A DNA stretch of 64,000 nt from Streptomyces sp. NBC_00289 (GCF_041435115.1 NZ_CP108046.1:6014001-6078000), one strand, 5' to 3'; shown: positions 44,332 to 53,767, numbered from the stretch's first letter. Made by a program: numbers and translations. Notes: generated by a model not told the origin, from the sequence alone.

Positions 44332-45615
44332 GTGCGTCGTCGTCTCATCCAGTCCACCCTCGCCGTGGTGCTCGTGGTGATCGCCGTCTTCGGCGTCTCC
44401 CTCGTCATCGTCGAGACCCGGACCATCAGCAACAGCGCCCAGGAGCGGGTGGACTCCGAGGCGCAGCGGCTGGCCAGCATCGTCGACAGCCGCCTGCTCA
44501 GCTCGGAGATCGTGGACGCGCAGATCCTCCGGGACCAGGTCGCGCAGGAGCGCTACGCCGAGATCCGCATCCCCGGGGAGCGGACCATCGAGATCGGCGC
44601 CAGGCCCACCGGTGAGGTCATCCGCGGCAAGGCCGACGGCGAGGAGGGCGAGACGGTCAGCGTCGAGGAGCCCCGCTCCTCCGTGACCCGGGAGGTCGGC
44701 CGCACCCTGCTGATCATCGGCCTTGTGGCGCTGCTCGCGGTCGTGGCCGCGGTGCTGCTCGCGATCCGCCAGGCCAACCGCCTCGCCTCCCCGCTCACCG
44801 ACCTCGCGGAGACCGCCGAACGCCTGGGCTCGGGTGACCCGCGCCCCCGCCACAAGCGGTACGGCGTCCCCGAGCTGGACCGGGTCGCCGACGTCCTCGA
44901 CGCCTCCGCCGAGCGCATCGGACGCATGCTGACGGCGGAACGCCGCCTCGCCGCCGACGCCTCCCACCAGCTCCGTACGCCCCTCACCGCGCTGTCCATG
45001 CGCCTGGAGGAGATCACCCTCACCGACGACCCCGACACCGTGAAGGAGGAGGCCAACGTCGCGTTGACGCAGGTGGAGCGCCTGACGGACGTCGTGGAGC
45101 GGCTGCTGACCAACTCCCGCGACCCCCGCACCGGCAACGCCGTCTCCTTCGACCTCGACGAGGTCATCCAGCAGCAGCTCGCCGAGTGGCGCCCCGCCTA
45201 CCGGAACGTCGGCCGCGCGATCGTCACCTCCGGCAAGCGGCACCTCCGGGCGGTGGGCACACCGGGCGCGGTCGCCCAGGTGCTGGCCGCGCTGATCGAG
45301 AACTCGCTGATGCACGGCGGCGGCACGGTGGCGCTGCGTACCCGCGTCACCGGCAACCAGGCCGTCGTCGAGGTCACGGACGAGGGGCCCGGTGTCCCCG
45401 CCGACCTGGGGGCGCGGATCTTCGAGCGGACGATCAGCGGGCGCAACTCGACGGGCATCGGACTGGCGGTGGCCCGGGACCTCGCGGAGGCGGACGGCGG
45501 ACGGCTGGAGATGCTCCAGACCCTGCCGCCGGTGTTCGGCCTGTTCCTGTCGCGTACGCCGCTGAAGAAGGCGGCGGCGGTGACGCCGGAGGACGAGGAA
45601 CCCACGGTCCGGTAG
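44332..45615 (+). CDS. Sensor histidine kinase
   Basis: A 427-residue membrane kinase paired with the regulator upstream. Membrane helices at about 8-28 and 125-145 enclose an extracytoplasmic sensor of about 95 residues; a HAMP domain follows (LASPLTDLAETAERLGSGD). The H box is ADASHQLRTPL with His212, the N box LIENSLMHGGG, the G1 box VTDEGPGVP and the G2 box NSTGIGLAVARDLAEADGG. The GTG start has CGGAGG six bases upstream. Its last codons and stop are part of a 27-bp tandem repeat that continues beyond the gene. Confidence 0.95.
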   Translation: MRRRLIQSTLAVVLVVIAVFGVSLVIVETRTISNSAQERVDSEAQRLASIVDSRLLSSEIVDAQILRDQVAQERYAEIRIPGERTIEIGARPTGEVIRGKADGEEGETVSVEEPRSSVTREVGRTLLIIGLVALLAVVAAVLLAIRQANRLASPLTDLAETAERLGSGDPRPRHKRYGVPELDRVADVLDASAERIGRMLTAERRLAADASHQLRTPLTALSMRLEEITLTDDPDTVKEEANVALTQVERLTDVVERLLTNSRDPRTGNAVSFDLDEVIQQQLAEWRPAYRNVGRAIVTSGKRHLRAVGTPGAVAQVLAALIENSLMHGGGTVALRTRVTGNQAVVEVTDEGPGVPADLGARIFERTISGRNSTGIGLAVARDLAEADGGRLEMLQTLPPVFGLFLSRTPLKKAAAVTPEDEEPTVR

Positions 45616-45700
45616 TGGGGGACGGAACCCACGGTCCGCTAGCGGGCGACGGAACCCACGGTCCGGTAGCGGGGGACGGAACCCACGTCCGGTAGCGGGG
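45594..45700. repeat. 27-bp tandem repeat, four units, at kinase 3' end
   Basis: Four head-to-tail units (boundaries about 45594, 45621, 45648, 45675) of the form GACGGAACCCACGGTCCGG-TAG-CGGGG differ by only one to three bases. The first unit is the coding end of the kinase gene including its TAG stop; the rest repeat that end, each with its own TAG. It separates the kinase from the convergent GtrA gene, and no hairpin terminator is seen. Confidence 0.88.
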
Positions 45701-45727
45701 GACCGCCGGTGGTGCGCCGGGGTCGGG

Positions 45728-46279
45728 TCAGCCCACGCGCTGCCGGGTGCGGGGCTTCCTGGTGACCGCCTTCTCGAGGAACGACTCCGCGCTGGCCACG
45801 GCCTCCTTGGCCGGCAGTGCCCGGAACACCCACGTGCGGTACGACCAGAACCGGAACAGCGTCGCGACGCCGATGCCCACGAACTTGAAGATGTTGCTCT
45901 GCAGCGGGCTGTCCCAGCCGAAGCCGTACGTGGCCGTGTAGAGCACGCCGTTCTCGATGACCAGCCCGACCAGGCTGAACAGCAGGAACAGCACGAGTTC
46001 CTTGGTGCGCCCGCTCTTGTCGCGGTCCCGGTAGGTGAAGTACCGGAAACCGACGTAGTTGAAGACGATCGAGACGACCGTGGCGATCACGCTCGCCCGC
46101 ACCACCTGCAGGTCGGTCGTGTGCCGTACGAGGTTGAACACGAGGAGGTTGACCAGCACCCCGACCCCGCCCACCGCGCCGAACTTCGCGATCTCGCGCG
46201 TCAGCCGGTCGAGGCGCTCGCGCGCCGCGCTGCGGGGCGTCGGGGGCGCCGTATGAAGCCCCGAGGAACTACGTTCCAT
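45728..46279 (-). CDS. GtrA-family membrane protein
   Basis: A 183-residue protein with four membrane helices. FGAVGGVGVLVNLLVFNLV and NYVGFRYFTYR and FRFWSYRTWVF are the typical GtrA landmarks. GtrA proteins are thought to flip or support transfer of lipid-linked sugars in surface polysaccharide synthesis. The ATG start has no strong ribosome binding site. It lies between the two-component system and purK, with its own promoter in the 230-bp divergent region. Confidence 0.9.
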   Translation of the reverse strand: MERSSSGLHTAPPTPRSAARERLDRLTREIAKFGAVGGVGVLVNLLVFNLVRHTTDLQVVRASVIATVVSIVFNYVGFRYFTYRDRDKSGRTKELVLFLLFSLVGLVIENGVLYTATYGFGWDSPLQSNIFKFVGIGVATLFRFWSYRTWVFRALPAKEAVASAESFLEKAVTRKPRTRQRVG

Positions 46280-46509
46280 GGCTGTCCAGGCCCCCGTCTT
46301 TCGGTTTCGTCAACCCAGCCATGCTAACCACCCCCTTCCGCAAACACCTGTGGATGAGGTCACAGGGCCGGGAAGAGTACGGAAACAGGTCGGCAAGAAG
46401 CCGGGAAACGACCGGTAAGAGCGCAGTCCGTGACCGCGCGGGGCCCCCGCGGGAGGCCGGGGCGAGGAGCGGAATCCGGCCGCCGTGGCGTGGCCGATAC
46501 CCTGGGGGC

Positions 46510-47649
46510 GTGACGTTTCCGGTAGTCGGCATGGTCGGCGGTGGCCAGCTCGCTCGTATGACACACGAGGCGGGCATCCCGCTCGGCATCAGATTCAAGC
46601 TCCTCAGTGACACCCCTCAGGATTCCGCGGCGCAGGTCGTCGGCGATGTCGTCATCGGCGACTACCGCGACCTCGACACGCTGCGTGACTTCGCGCGGGG
46701 CTGCGACGTGATCACCTTCGATCACGAACACGTCCCGACCGAGCACCTCAGGGCACTGGAGGCGGACGGCATCCCCGTCCGCCCCGGCCCCGACGCGCTC
46801 GTGCACGCCCAGGACAAGGGTGTGATGCGGGCGAAACTGGTCGCGATCGGTGTGCCGTGCCCACGGCACCGCCTGGTGAGCGACCCCGACGACGTGGCGG
46901 CCTTCGCCGCGGAAGGGGACGGCTTCCCGGTCGTCCTCAAGACCGTCCGGGGCGGCTACGACGGCAAGGGCGTGTGGGTCGTGGGCTCCGCGGCGGAGGC
47001 CGCCGAGCCGTTCCGCGCGGGCGTCCCGGTGCTCGCCGAGGAGAAGGTCGACTTCGTCCGCGAGCTGGCCGCCAACGTCGTACGGTCGCCGCACGGCCAG
47101 GCCGTGGCCTACCCGGTCGTCGAGTCGCAGCAGGTCAACGGCGTGTGCGACACCGTGATCGCGCCCGCCCCCGACCTGGACGAGGCGCTGGCGCTGCGGG
47201 CCGAGGAGATGGCGCTGCGGATCGCGAAGGAACTCGGTGTCGTCGGCCACCTCGCCGTCGAGCTGTTCCAGACCCGCGACGGCCGCGTACTCGTCAACGA
47301 ACTCGCGATGCGCCCGCACAACTCGGGCCACTGGTCGATGGACGGCGCGATCACCTCCCAGTTCGCCAACCACGTCCGGGCCGTCCTCGACCTCCCGCTC
47401 GGCGATCCGCGTCCGCGCGCCAGGTGGACGGTCATGGTCAACGTCCTCGGCGGGGACTACCCCGACATGTACTCCGCGTACCTGCACTGCATGGCCCGCG
47501 ACCCCCAGCTGAAGATCCACATGTACGGCAAGGACGTGAAGCCCGGACGCAAGGTGGGCCACGTCAACACCTACGGCGACGACCTGGACGACGTGCTGGA
47601 GCGCGCCCGTCACGCTGCCGGCTATCTGAGAGGCACGATCACCGAATGA
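46510..47649 (+). CDS. purK: N5-carboxyaminoimidazole ribonucleotide synthase
   Basis: A 379-residue ATP-grasp enzyme carboxylating AIR to N5-CAIR in purine biosynthesis. The N-terminal loop [24 protein letters not shown] (ATP-grasp) and [17 protein letters not shown] are diagnostic. The GTG is chosen from family start; a GATACC box ends about 8 bases upstream and no Shine-Dalgarno is seen, so the message may be leaderless. purE overlaps its stop by 4 bp. Confidence 0.96.
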   Translation: MTFPVVGMVGGGQLARMTHEAGIPLGIRFKLLSDTPQDSAAQVVGDVVIGDYRDLDTLRDFARGCDVITFDHEHVPTEHLRALEADGIPVRPGPDALVHAQDKGVMRAKLVAIGVPCPRHRLVSDPDDVAAFAAEGDGFPVVLKTVRGGYDGKGVWVVGSAAEAAEPFRAGVPVLAEEKVDFVRELAANVVRSPHGQAVAYPVVESQQVNGVCDTVIAPAPDLDEALALRAEEMALRIAKELGVVGHLAVELFQTRDGRVLVNELAMRPHNSGHWSMDGAITSQFANHVRAVLDLPLGDPRPRARWTVMVNVLGGDYPDMYSAYLHCMARDPQLKIHMYGKDVKPGRKVGHVNTYGDDLDDVLERARHAAGYLRGTITE

Positions 47650-48173
47650 GCCCTGTAGTTGGCATCGTCATGGGGTCGGACTCCGACTGGCCCGTCATGG
47701 AGGCCGCCGCCCAGGCCCTCGACGAGTTCGAGATCGCGTACGAGGTCGACGTCGTCTCCGCCCACCGCATGCCCCGCGAGATGATCACGTACGGCGAGCA
47801 GGCCGCGGACCGCGGGCTCAAGGTGATCATCGCGGGCGCGGGCGGCGCCGCCCACCTCCCGGGCATGCTGGCCTCGGTCACCCCGCTGCCGGTCATCGGC
47901 GTCCCGGTCCCGCTGAAGTACCTCGACGGCATGGACTCGCTGCTGTCGATCGTGCAGATGCCGGCCGGTGTCCCGGTCGCCGCCGTCTCGGTCGCCGGCG
48001 CCCGCAACGCCGGTCTCCTCGCCGCCCGCATCCTCGCCGCCCACGACGAGGAACTCCTCGGCCGGATGCGGGAGTTCCAGCAGGACCTCAACGACCAGGC
48101 CACCGAGAAGGGCAAGCGGCTGCGTTCCAAGGTCGAGGCGGGCACCGGCGGCGGCTTCGGCTTCGGGAAGTGA
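47646..48173 (+). CDS. purE: N5-carboxyaminoimidazole ribonucleotide mutase
   Basis: A 175-residue enzyme converting N5-CAIR to [28 protein letters not shown] and [14 protein letters not shown] followed by VIGVPVP are the class I PurE motifs. It overlaps purK (ATGA) and is followed by a dipeptidase gene whose GTG start overlaps its stop, so all three are co-translated. The C-terminus carries a short Gly-rich extension. Confidence 0.97.
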   Translation: MSPVVGIVMGSDSDWPVMEAAAQALDEFEIAYEVDVVSAHRMPREMITYGEQAADRGLKVIIAGAGGAAHLPGMLASVTPLPVIGVPVPLKYLDGMDSLLSIVQMPAGVPVAAVSVAGARNAGLLAARILAAHDEELLGRMREFQQDLNDQATEKGKRLRSKVEAGTGGGFGFGK

Positions 48174-49357
48174 CGCGGATGACCTCGCTCGACGAAGCCC
48201 GGGCACTCCTGCGCGAGTTCCCCGTCGCCGACGGGCACAACGACCTGCCCTGGGCACTGCGCGAACAGGTCCGCTACGACCTCGACGCCCGCGACATCGC
48301 CGTCCACCAGAACGCGCACCTGCACACCGACATCCCGCGTCTGCGTGAGGGCGGCGTCGGGGCGCAGTACTGGTCGGTGTACGTCCGCTCGGACCTGCCC
48401 GGCGCGGTCCCCGCGACGCTGGAACAGATCGACTGCGTACGGCAGCTCATCGCCCGCCACCCGGCGGACCTGCGCGCCGCGCTCACGGCCGCCGACATGG
48501 AGGCCGCGCGCGCGGAGGGCCGTATCGCCTCCCTGATGGGGGCGGAGGGCGGCCACTCCATCGCCAACTCGCTGGCCACGCTGCGCGCCCTGGCCGCGCT
48601 CGGCGTGCGCTACATGACCCTCACCCACAACGACAACGTGGACTGGGCGGACTCGGCGACGGACGAGCCCGGCGTCGGCGGCCTGTCGGCCTTCGGCCGC
48701 GCGGTGGTGGGGGAGATGAACCGCGAGGGCATGCTCGTCGACCTCTCGCACGTCGCGGCCACGACGATGCGGGACGCGCTGGACACCACGGCCGCGCCGG
48801 TGATCTTCTCGCACTCCTCCTCGCGGGCCGTCTGCGACCACCCGCGCAACATCCCGGACGACGTACTGGAGCGGCTGTCCGCCAACGGCGGCATGGCGAT
48901 GGTGACCTTCGTGCCGAAGTTCGTGCTGCAGGCGGCGGTCGACTGGACGGCCGCGGCCGACGAGAACATGCGCGTGCACGGTTTCCACCACCTCGACACC
49001 ACCGCCGAGGCGATGAAGGTCCACCGCGCCTTCGAGGAGACCAACCCCCGCCCGGTCGCCACGGTCGCGACGGTCGCCGACCACCTCGACCACATGCGTG
49101 AGGTGGCGGGCGTCGACCACCTCGGCATCGGCGGCGACTACGACGGCACGGCCTTCACCCCGGACGGCCTGGGTGACGTCTCCGGCTACCCCAACCTGAT
49201 CGCCGAGCTGCTGGACCGCGGCTGGTCCCGGGCCGACCTGGCCAAGCTGACCTGGCAGAACGCGGTACGGGTGCTGGGCGTGGCCGAGGACGTGGCCCGT
49301 GACCTCCAGGCCACGCGGGGACCGTCCAACGCGACGATCGAGTCGCTCGACGGCTGA
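48170..49357 (+). CDS. M19 (renal-type) dipeptidase
   Basis: A 395-residue zinc dipeptidase. All metal ligands can be placed: His23 and Asp25 (GHNDLPW), Glu126 (LMGAEGGHS), His194 (VDLSHV) and His215 (FSHSSSRAV); substrate His153 (LTHNDN) and Asp323 (GGDYDG) are also present. Activity on dipeptides or dehydropeptides is expected in the cytoplasm, as no signal peptide is seen. The GTG overlaps the purE stop; an ATG three codons later is the alternative start. Confidence 0.92.
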   Translation: MTRMTSLDEARALLREFPVADGHNDLPWALREQVRYDLDARDIAVHQNAHLHTDIPRLREGGVGAQYWSVYVRSDLPGAVPATLEQIDCVRQLIARHPADLRAALTAADMEAARAEGRIASLMGAEGGHSIANSLATLRALAALGVRYMTLTHNDNVDWADSATDEPGVGGLSAFGRAVVGEMNREGMLVDLSHVAATTMRDALDTTAAPVIFSHSSSRAVCDHPRNIPDDVLERLSANGGMAMVTFVPKFVLQAAVDWTAAADENMRVHGFHHLDTTAEAMKVHRAFEETNPRPVATVATVADHLDHMREVAGVDHLGIGGDYDGTAFTPDGLGDVSGYPNLIAELLDRGWSRADLAKLTWQNAVRVLGVAEDVARDLQATRGPSNATIESLDG

Positions 49358-49534
49358 CCGGGCCTCGTCGGCCTCGCCACCGGGGCCTCTCCGGCCCGCT
49401 CCAGGGACCGGGGAGCCCCGGTGGCGTACCCCCGAACGGCCCCACCCACCGGGAAGCCCCCCGGGCGCCGTGCGACGGTGACGGTACGGAGATCAGGACG
49501 ATCACGCCGTAGCTCACGACGTACGGAGCCCGCC

Positions 49535-50662
49535 ATGGCAGACCTCCAGGACGAACTGCACACAGCCCCAGAGGTCGACGCGCTCGACGACCCGTCCGAG
49601 CCCCCCGCGGACCCCTTCGCGGCGGAGCCCCACGCCGCCGTGTCCGACCCGGACGACGCCCCCCTGGAGCGGGCTCACGCCCTCCTCGCCGTGCACCCCG
49701 TCGCCGACGGGTACAGCGGGCTTCCCTGGGCGCTGCGCCACCTGCACTGGTTCGACCTGGAACTCGGCGAGTGCGCGGTCGACACGGACCTGCCGCGGCT
49801 GCGCGAGGGCCACGTGGGCGCGCTGTTCTGGTCGCTGCACCTGCCCGAGGGACTACAGGGCGAGCGGGCCGTCGGCGCCACCCTGGACCAGCTGGACCTG
49901 GTGAAGACGGTGGTGCGCAACCACCCCGAGGGGCTGCGGCTGGCCCACACCGTCGGACAGGTCACCGACGTGCGCAACTGCGGCCGCGTCGCCGTCCTGC
50001 TGGGGCCCGCCTCGGCCGCGTCGCTCGGCGACTCGCTGGGCATCCTGCGCTCCCTGCACGCCCTCGGGCTGCGCGTCCTGACGCTCACCGGGGCGTCCTG
50101 GGCGAGCGAGGAGGGGCTCACCCGCTTCGGCGAGGAGGTGCTGCGCGAGATGAACCGTCTCGGTGTCCTCGCCGATCTCTCCGGCGCCTCCGCGGACACG
50201 ATCCGGCGCGTCCTCGGCGTCTCCAAGGCACCAGTGCTGTGCACCCGCTCCGCCGCCCGCGCCCTGCGCCCGCACCCGGCGAACCTCCCCGACGAACTGC
50301 TCGCCGAGCTGGGCACCGCGAAGGGCCTGTGCATGGTGCCGCTGACCGCCGAACAGACCGGCACGACCGTCCGGGACGTCGCCGACCACCTCGACCACGT
50401 CCGCGGGCTCGCCGGCCCGGAGTGCGTCGGCCTGTCCGGCACCTACGACGCCGGGACCGCTCACCCGTGGGACCTCCGTGACGCCTCCCGCTACCCGCAC
50501 CTCGTCGCCGAGCTGTTCCGGCGAGGCTGGTCCGAGGCCGACATCGCCATGCTGACCTGGGGAAACGTGCAGAGGGTGCTGCGGGACGGCGACTTCACGG
50601 CCCGCGCCGCACAGATGCGACGCGAGCCGTCCACGGCCAAGATCAGCGAGCTCGACGGCTAG
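49535..50662 (+). CDS. M19 dipeptidase paralogue without metal ligands
   Basis: A 375-residue homologue of the preceding dipeptidase with an acidic N-terminal extension of about 45 residues. Aligning by eye, every catalytic position has changed: His23 to Tyr60, Asp25 to Gly62, Glu126 to Ala159, His153 to Gly186, His194 to Gly217, His215 to Thr237, Asp323 to Thr303. The scaffold is otherwise well kept (LPRLREG, RYPHLVAELFRRGWSEADIAMLTW), and the frame is intact, so it is maintained as a protein without the enzyme activity, perhaps a regulator or partner of the active paralogue. GGAG precedes the ATG; a frame opening earlier is not supported. Confidence 0.88.
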   Translation: MADLQDELHTAPEVDALDDPSEPPADPFAAEPHAAVSDPDDAPLERAHALLAVHPVADGYSGLPWALRHLHWFDLELGECAVDTDLPRLREGHVGALFWSLHLPEGLQGERAVGATLDQLDLVKTVVRNHPEGLRLAHTVGQVTDVRNCGRVAVLLGPASAASLGDSLGILRSLHALGLRVLTLTGASWASEEGLTRFGEEVLREMNRLGVLADLSGASADTIRRVLGVSKAPVLCTRSAARALRPHPANLPDELLAELGTAKGLCMVPLTAEQTGTTVRDVADHLDHVRGLAGPECVGLSGTYDAGTAHPWDLRDASRYPHLVAELFRRGWSEADIAMLTWGNVQRVLRDGDFTARAAQMRREPSTAKISELDG

Positions 50663-50699
50663 CGGGACCGGGGCGCCGGGCAGCCGGGTACAGCGGCGG

Positions 50700-51092
50700 T
50701 CAGGCCCGCTCGATCCGGCACAGGCAGAACGGGTGCCCCGCCGGATCGGCGTACACCATGAAGTCCTTCGTCTCCCGGTCCGTCAGGTCCAGTGGCTTCG
50801 CGCCCAGCGCCAGCACCCGCTCGTGCGCCGCGTCCATCTCCTCCCAGGTGGACCCGGCGTCGAAGTCGAGGTGGAACTGCTGCGCGTTCCGGTCGGCCCG
50901 CGGCCACTCCGGCGGGGTGAGACCGGGCGCCCGCTGGAAGGCGAGCCGTGGCCCGTCCGGGATCGTCAGAACGACCCAGTCGTCGTCCTCGGCCCGGGGC
51001 GTGCCGCCGCCGACCTCGGCGTAGAAGGCGGCGAGCGCGTGCGGGTCCGGACAGTCGACGACGACGGAACGCAGCCGGGCCACGGTTGCCAT
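50700..51092 (-). CDS. VOC-superfamily (glyoxalase-like) protein 2
   Basis: A 130-residue single VOC module beginning MATVARLRSVVVDCPDPHALAAF (in part) and ending VYADPAGHPFCLCRIE. The beta-alpha-beta pattern and the C-terminal AGHPFCL are typical of the bleomycin-resistance/glyoxalase-like group; specific activity unknown. It is a tandem paralogue of the gene 18 bp upstream; both share CPDP, AFYAEV, GAKPLD and YADPAGHPFCLC. A longer frame reads back through the paralogue and is not used. Confidence 0.88.
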   Translation of the reverse strand: MATVARLRSVVVDCPDPHALAAFYAEVGGGTPRAEDDDWVVLTIPDGPRLAFQRAPGLTPPEWPRADRNAQQFHLDFDAGSTWEEMDAAHERVLALGAKPLDLTDRETKDFMVYADPAGHPFCLCRIERA

Positions 51093-51109
51093 GGGGGTGT
51101 CCTTCCAGC

Positions 51110-51469
51110 TCAGGAGGCGCAGAGACAGAACGGGTGCCCCGCCGGATCCGCGTAAACCCGGAAGCTCCGCGACCGGTCCTCGGTGTCCAGCGGCTTGGCT
51201 CCGAGCGCCAGCACGCCCTTCTCGGCCGCGTCCAGGTCGTCGACCGTCAGGTCGAGGTGGAACTGCTGCGACGCGTCGGGCGCGGGCCACTTCGGCGGTA
51301 CGTACCCGGGCGCGGCCTGGAAGGCCAGCGTCTGTCCGCCGGGCAGCTTCAGGTCCACCCAGTCCTCCTGCTGCTCGACGGTGCCGCCCAGCACCTCGGC
51401 GTAGAAACCGGCGAGCGCGCTCGGGTCGGGACAGTCCAGGACGACGTCACCCAGCTTGGCGAGTGCCAT
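51110..51469 (-). CDS. VOC-superfamily (glyoxalase-like) protein 1
   Basis: A 119-residue VOC protein, first of the tandem pair. The start MALAKLGDVVLDCPD follows a strong GGAGGAGAAGG sequence. Sequence ends YADPAGHPFCLCAS. The protein probably dimerises, giving the paired modules needed for an active site. It is divergent from a CGNR-type regulator across a region rich in GTAAC repeats. Confidence 0.9.
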   Translation of the reverse strand: MALAKLGDVVLDCPDPSALAGFYAEVLGGTVEQQEDWVDLKLPGGQTLAFQAAPGYVPPKWPAPDASQQFHLDLTVDDLDAAEKGVLALGAKPLDTEDRSRSFRVYADPAGHPFCLCAS

Positions 51470-51511
51470 GACCTTCTCCTCCGTGGATGCGGTTGGTGCC
51501 TTGCCTGTCGT

Positions 51512-51547
51512 GGTTACCTGTAGGAGCGGGTAACCAGTAACCGTTAC
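51512..51547. promoter_or_regulatory. Clustered GTAAC inverted repeats, operator candidate
   Basis: GGTTACC (51512-51518) and GGTAACC (51529-51535) form an inverted repeat with 10-base spacer, and GTAACCGTTAC at 51537-51547 is a second palindrome with a single central base. A further GGTAAC lies near 51569. These sit between the VOC genes and the divergent CGNR regulator, the expected place for an autoregulated shared operator. Confidence 0.55.
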
Positions 51548-51605
51548 CGCATGCTTCCCTATCGGGGGTAACGTCGCAAGGGGATTCTGGAGGTAGCGTG
51601 CAGCC

Positions 51606-52106
51606 ATGAGTGAGAGATCGCCGGCGCCGGGGGGCCTGGAGCTGGTGGAGTCCCTGGTCAACACGCTGGACCTCGAGTCGGAGGCCGACTCGCTGGACAC
51701 GGCGGAGGGCCGGGCGCGTCTCGGGCTCACGCAGGACGAGGTGCCGGGGGCTCGCGAGCTGCGCGAGTCGCTGCGCGCGGTGCTGCTCGCGCACGCCGGC
51801 CACCCGCCGCACCGCGAGGTGACCCCGCTGGGCGAGCTGCTGGCCGGGGCCCCGCTCCTGGTGGCGGTCGACGCCCGGGACGGCTCCGCCAGGCTCGGCC
51901 CCGCCGACGGACGCACCCTGCTGTCCCGGGTCGCGGCGGCCGTCGCGGAGGCGCTCGTCGCGGGCACCTGGAACCGGCTGAAGGCCTGCGAGGCCGTGAC
52001 CTGCCACTGGGCGTACTACGACCGCAGCCCGGCCGGACGCGGCCGCTGGTGCTCCATGGCGGTGTGCGGCGCGCGCGCCAAGATGCGCCGGTACCGGGCC
52101 AAGTAG
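51606..52106 (+). CDS. CGNR zinc-finger regulator (ABATE domain)
   Basis: A 166-residue putative transcription factor. The N-terminal LVESLVNTLDLESEADSL begins the ABATE/DUF1470 domain; the C-terminal zinc finger has Cys in LKACEAVTCHWAYYD and RWCSMAVCGARAKMRRYR, where CGAR replaces the usual CGNR. It probably binds the repeat cluster upstream and controls itself and the divergent VOC genes. A GGAGG at about 51590 precedes the ATG. Confidence 0.92.
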   Translation: MSERSPAPGGLELVESLVNTLDLESEADSLDTAEGRARLGLTQDEVPGARELRESLRAVLLAHAGHPPHREVTPLGELLAGAPLLVAVDARDGSARLGPADGRTLLSRVAAAVAEALVAGTWNRLKACEAVTCHWAYYDRSPAGRGRWCSMAVCGARAKMRRYRAK

Positions 52107-52172
52107 GCGCCTGTAAAGGGGAGTTGTCCGGCCCCCACGCACAGGTCACGCGGGTGGTGCAGAATGCAGCAA

Positions 52173-52213
52173 GACGCCGGTTCGGCCGACTGAGCCTCGG
52201 CCGAACCGGCGTC
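52173..52213. terminator. Bidirectional terminator hairpin
   Basis: A 17-bp perfect stem (52173-52189 with 52197-52213), loop CTGAGCC, between the convergent CGNR regulator and UDP-glucose dehydrogenase genes. Confidence 0.87.
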
Positions 52214-52233
52214 GCCCGCGCCGCGCGCCGCGA

Positions 52234-53577
52234 CTACGCGGTCGGACGGCCCATCGCCCGGTACCTCCACCCGGCCCGCCGCCACAGCTCAGGGTCGAGC
52301 GCGTTGCGGCCGTCGAGGACGACCCGGGCCGCCGCCACCTCGCCCAGCGCCGCCGGGTCCAGCTCGCGGAACTCCCGCCACTCCGTCAGGTGCAGCACGA
52401 CGTCGGCGCCCCGGACGGCCTCGACCGCCGAGTCGGCGTAGGCGAGGGTCGGGAAGAGCCGGCGGGCGTTGTCCATGCCCTTGGGGTCGTAGACCGTCAC
52501 CTGCCCGCCCTGAAGGTGGATCTGCCCGGCGACGTTGAGCGCGGGCGAGTCCCGGACGTCGTCCGAGTCGGGCTTGAAGGTGGCGCCCAGCACGGCGACC
52601 CGCTTGCCCAGGAACGGGCCGCCCCCCAGCACCTGCCGGGCCAGCTCCACCATCTGGCCCCGCTGGCGCATGTTGATCGAGTCGATCTCGCGCAGGAAGG
52701 TCAGCGCCTGGTCGGCGCCCAGCTCACCGGCGCGCGCCATGAACGCCCGGATGTCCTTCGGCAGACAGCCACCGCCGAACCCGATCCCGGCCCGCAGGAA
52801 CTTCTTCCCGATCCGGTCGTCGTACCCGATCGCCTCGGCGAGCTTGGCCACGTCGCCGTCCGCCGCCTCGCAGACCTCGGCCATGGCGTTGATGAAGGAG
52901 ATCTTGGTCGCGAGGAAGGAGTTCGCCGAGGTCTTCACCAGCTCGGCGGTCGGGAAGTCGGTGACGACGAACGGCGTGCCCTCGCCCACCGGCGTCATGT
53001 ACACCTCCCGCAGCAGCTTCTCGGCCCGCTCGCTGCGCACGCCGACCACGATCCGGTCCGGGTGCAGTGTGTCGTCGACCGCGAAGCCCTCGCGCAGGAA
53101 CTCCGGGTTCCAGGCCAGCTCGGCGTCCTCGCCGGCGGGCGCGTGCTCGGCCAGGTAGGCGGCCAGCCGGTCCGCGGAGCCGACCGGCACGGTGGACTTG
53201 CCGACGACCAGGGCGGGGCCCCTGAGGTGGGGCGCGAGCGAGGCGATGGCGGCGTCGACGTAGGACATGTCACAGGCGTACTCGCCGTGCCGCTGCGGGG
53301 TGTTCACGCAGACGAAGTGGACGTCGCCGAACTCCCCGACCTCGGCCCAGTCCATGGTGAACCGCAGCCGCCCGCTGGACCCCTCGATGCCGGCGACGTG
53401 CTTGCGCAGCAAATCCTCCAGGCCGGGCTCGTACATCGGGACCCGGCCCTGCTGGAGCATGTCGATCTTCTCGGGCACGACGTCGAGCCCCAGCACCTCG
53501 AACCCGAGCTCGGCCATGGCGGCGGCGTGCGTGGCGCCGAGATAGCCGGTGCCGATCACGGTGATCTTGAGGCTCAT
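52234..53577 (-). CDS. UDP-glucose 6-dehydrogenase
   Basis: A 447-residue NAD-dependent enzyme making UDP-glucuronate from UDP-glucose. The NAD motif GTGYLG is at 9-14, the substrate segments WNPEFLREG and SANSFLATKISFINAMAE follow, and the catalytic cysteine is Cys271 in FGGGCLPKD. The C-terminal UDP-binding domain has LGATFKPDSDDVRDSPAL. The product would feed surface polysaccharides or natural-product sugars; nearby LCP and GT2 genes fit wall glycopolymer synthesis. ATG start, short divergent promoter region upstream. Confidence 0.95.
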   Translation of the reverse strand: MSLKITVIGTGYLGATHAAAMAELGFEVLGLDVVPEKIDMLQQGRVPMYEPGLEDLLRKHVAGIEGSSGRLRFTMDWAEVGEFGDVHFVCVNTPQRHGEYACDMSYVDAAIASLAPHLRGPALVVGKSTVPVGSADRLAAYLAEHAPAGEDAELAWNPEFLREGFAVDDTLHPDRIVVGVRSERAEKLLREVYMTPVGEGTPFVVTDFPTAELVKTSANSFLATKISFINAMAEVCEAADGDVAKLAEAIGYDDRIGKKFLRAGIGFGGGCLPKDIRAFMARAGELGADQALTFLREIDSINMRQRGQMVELARQVLGGGPFLGKRVAVLGATFKPDSDDVRDSPALNVAGQIHLQGGQVTVYDPKGMDNARRLFPTLAYADSAVEAVRGADVVLHLTEWREFRELDPAALGEVAAARVVLDGRNALDPELWRRAGWRYRAMGRPTA

Positions 53578-53704
53578 GGATACTCCAGAGGGGGACGTCT
53601 TTCGGTGCGGTGCCTGATCCTAGTAGGGGCATGACCGAGCCCCACGACGGGCAACTTTTCCCTTGTCGCCAAGCTCACGTATCACTCGCGTGGGCGGGCC
53701 CCTA

Positions 53705-53730
53705 AAATTTGGGTTACTTAACGGTAATTA
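53705..53730. promoter_or_regulatory. AT-rich promoter with TTAC-N6-GTAA palindrome
   Basis: An AT-rich patch contains TTAC (53714-53717) and GTAA (53724-53727) flanking TTAACG, with TAATTA at 53725-53730 as a possible -10 for the acyl-CoA dehydrogenase gene. The palindrome could be the site of a fatty-acid regulator. It lies about 40 bases before the TTG start. Confidence 0.4.
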
Positions 53731-53767
53731 GCGTGAGCGCAGCAGCGTCTTTGGAGCGTGAGACACC

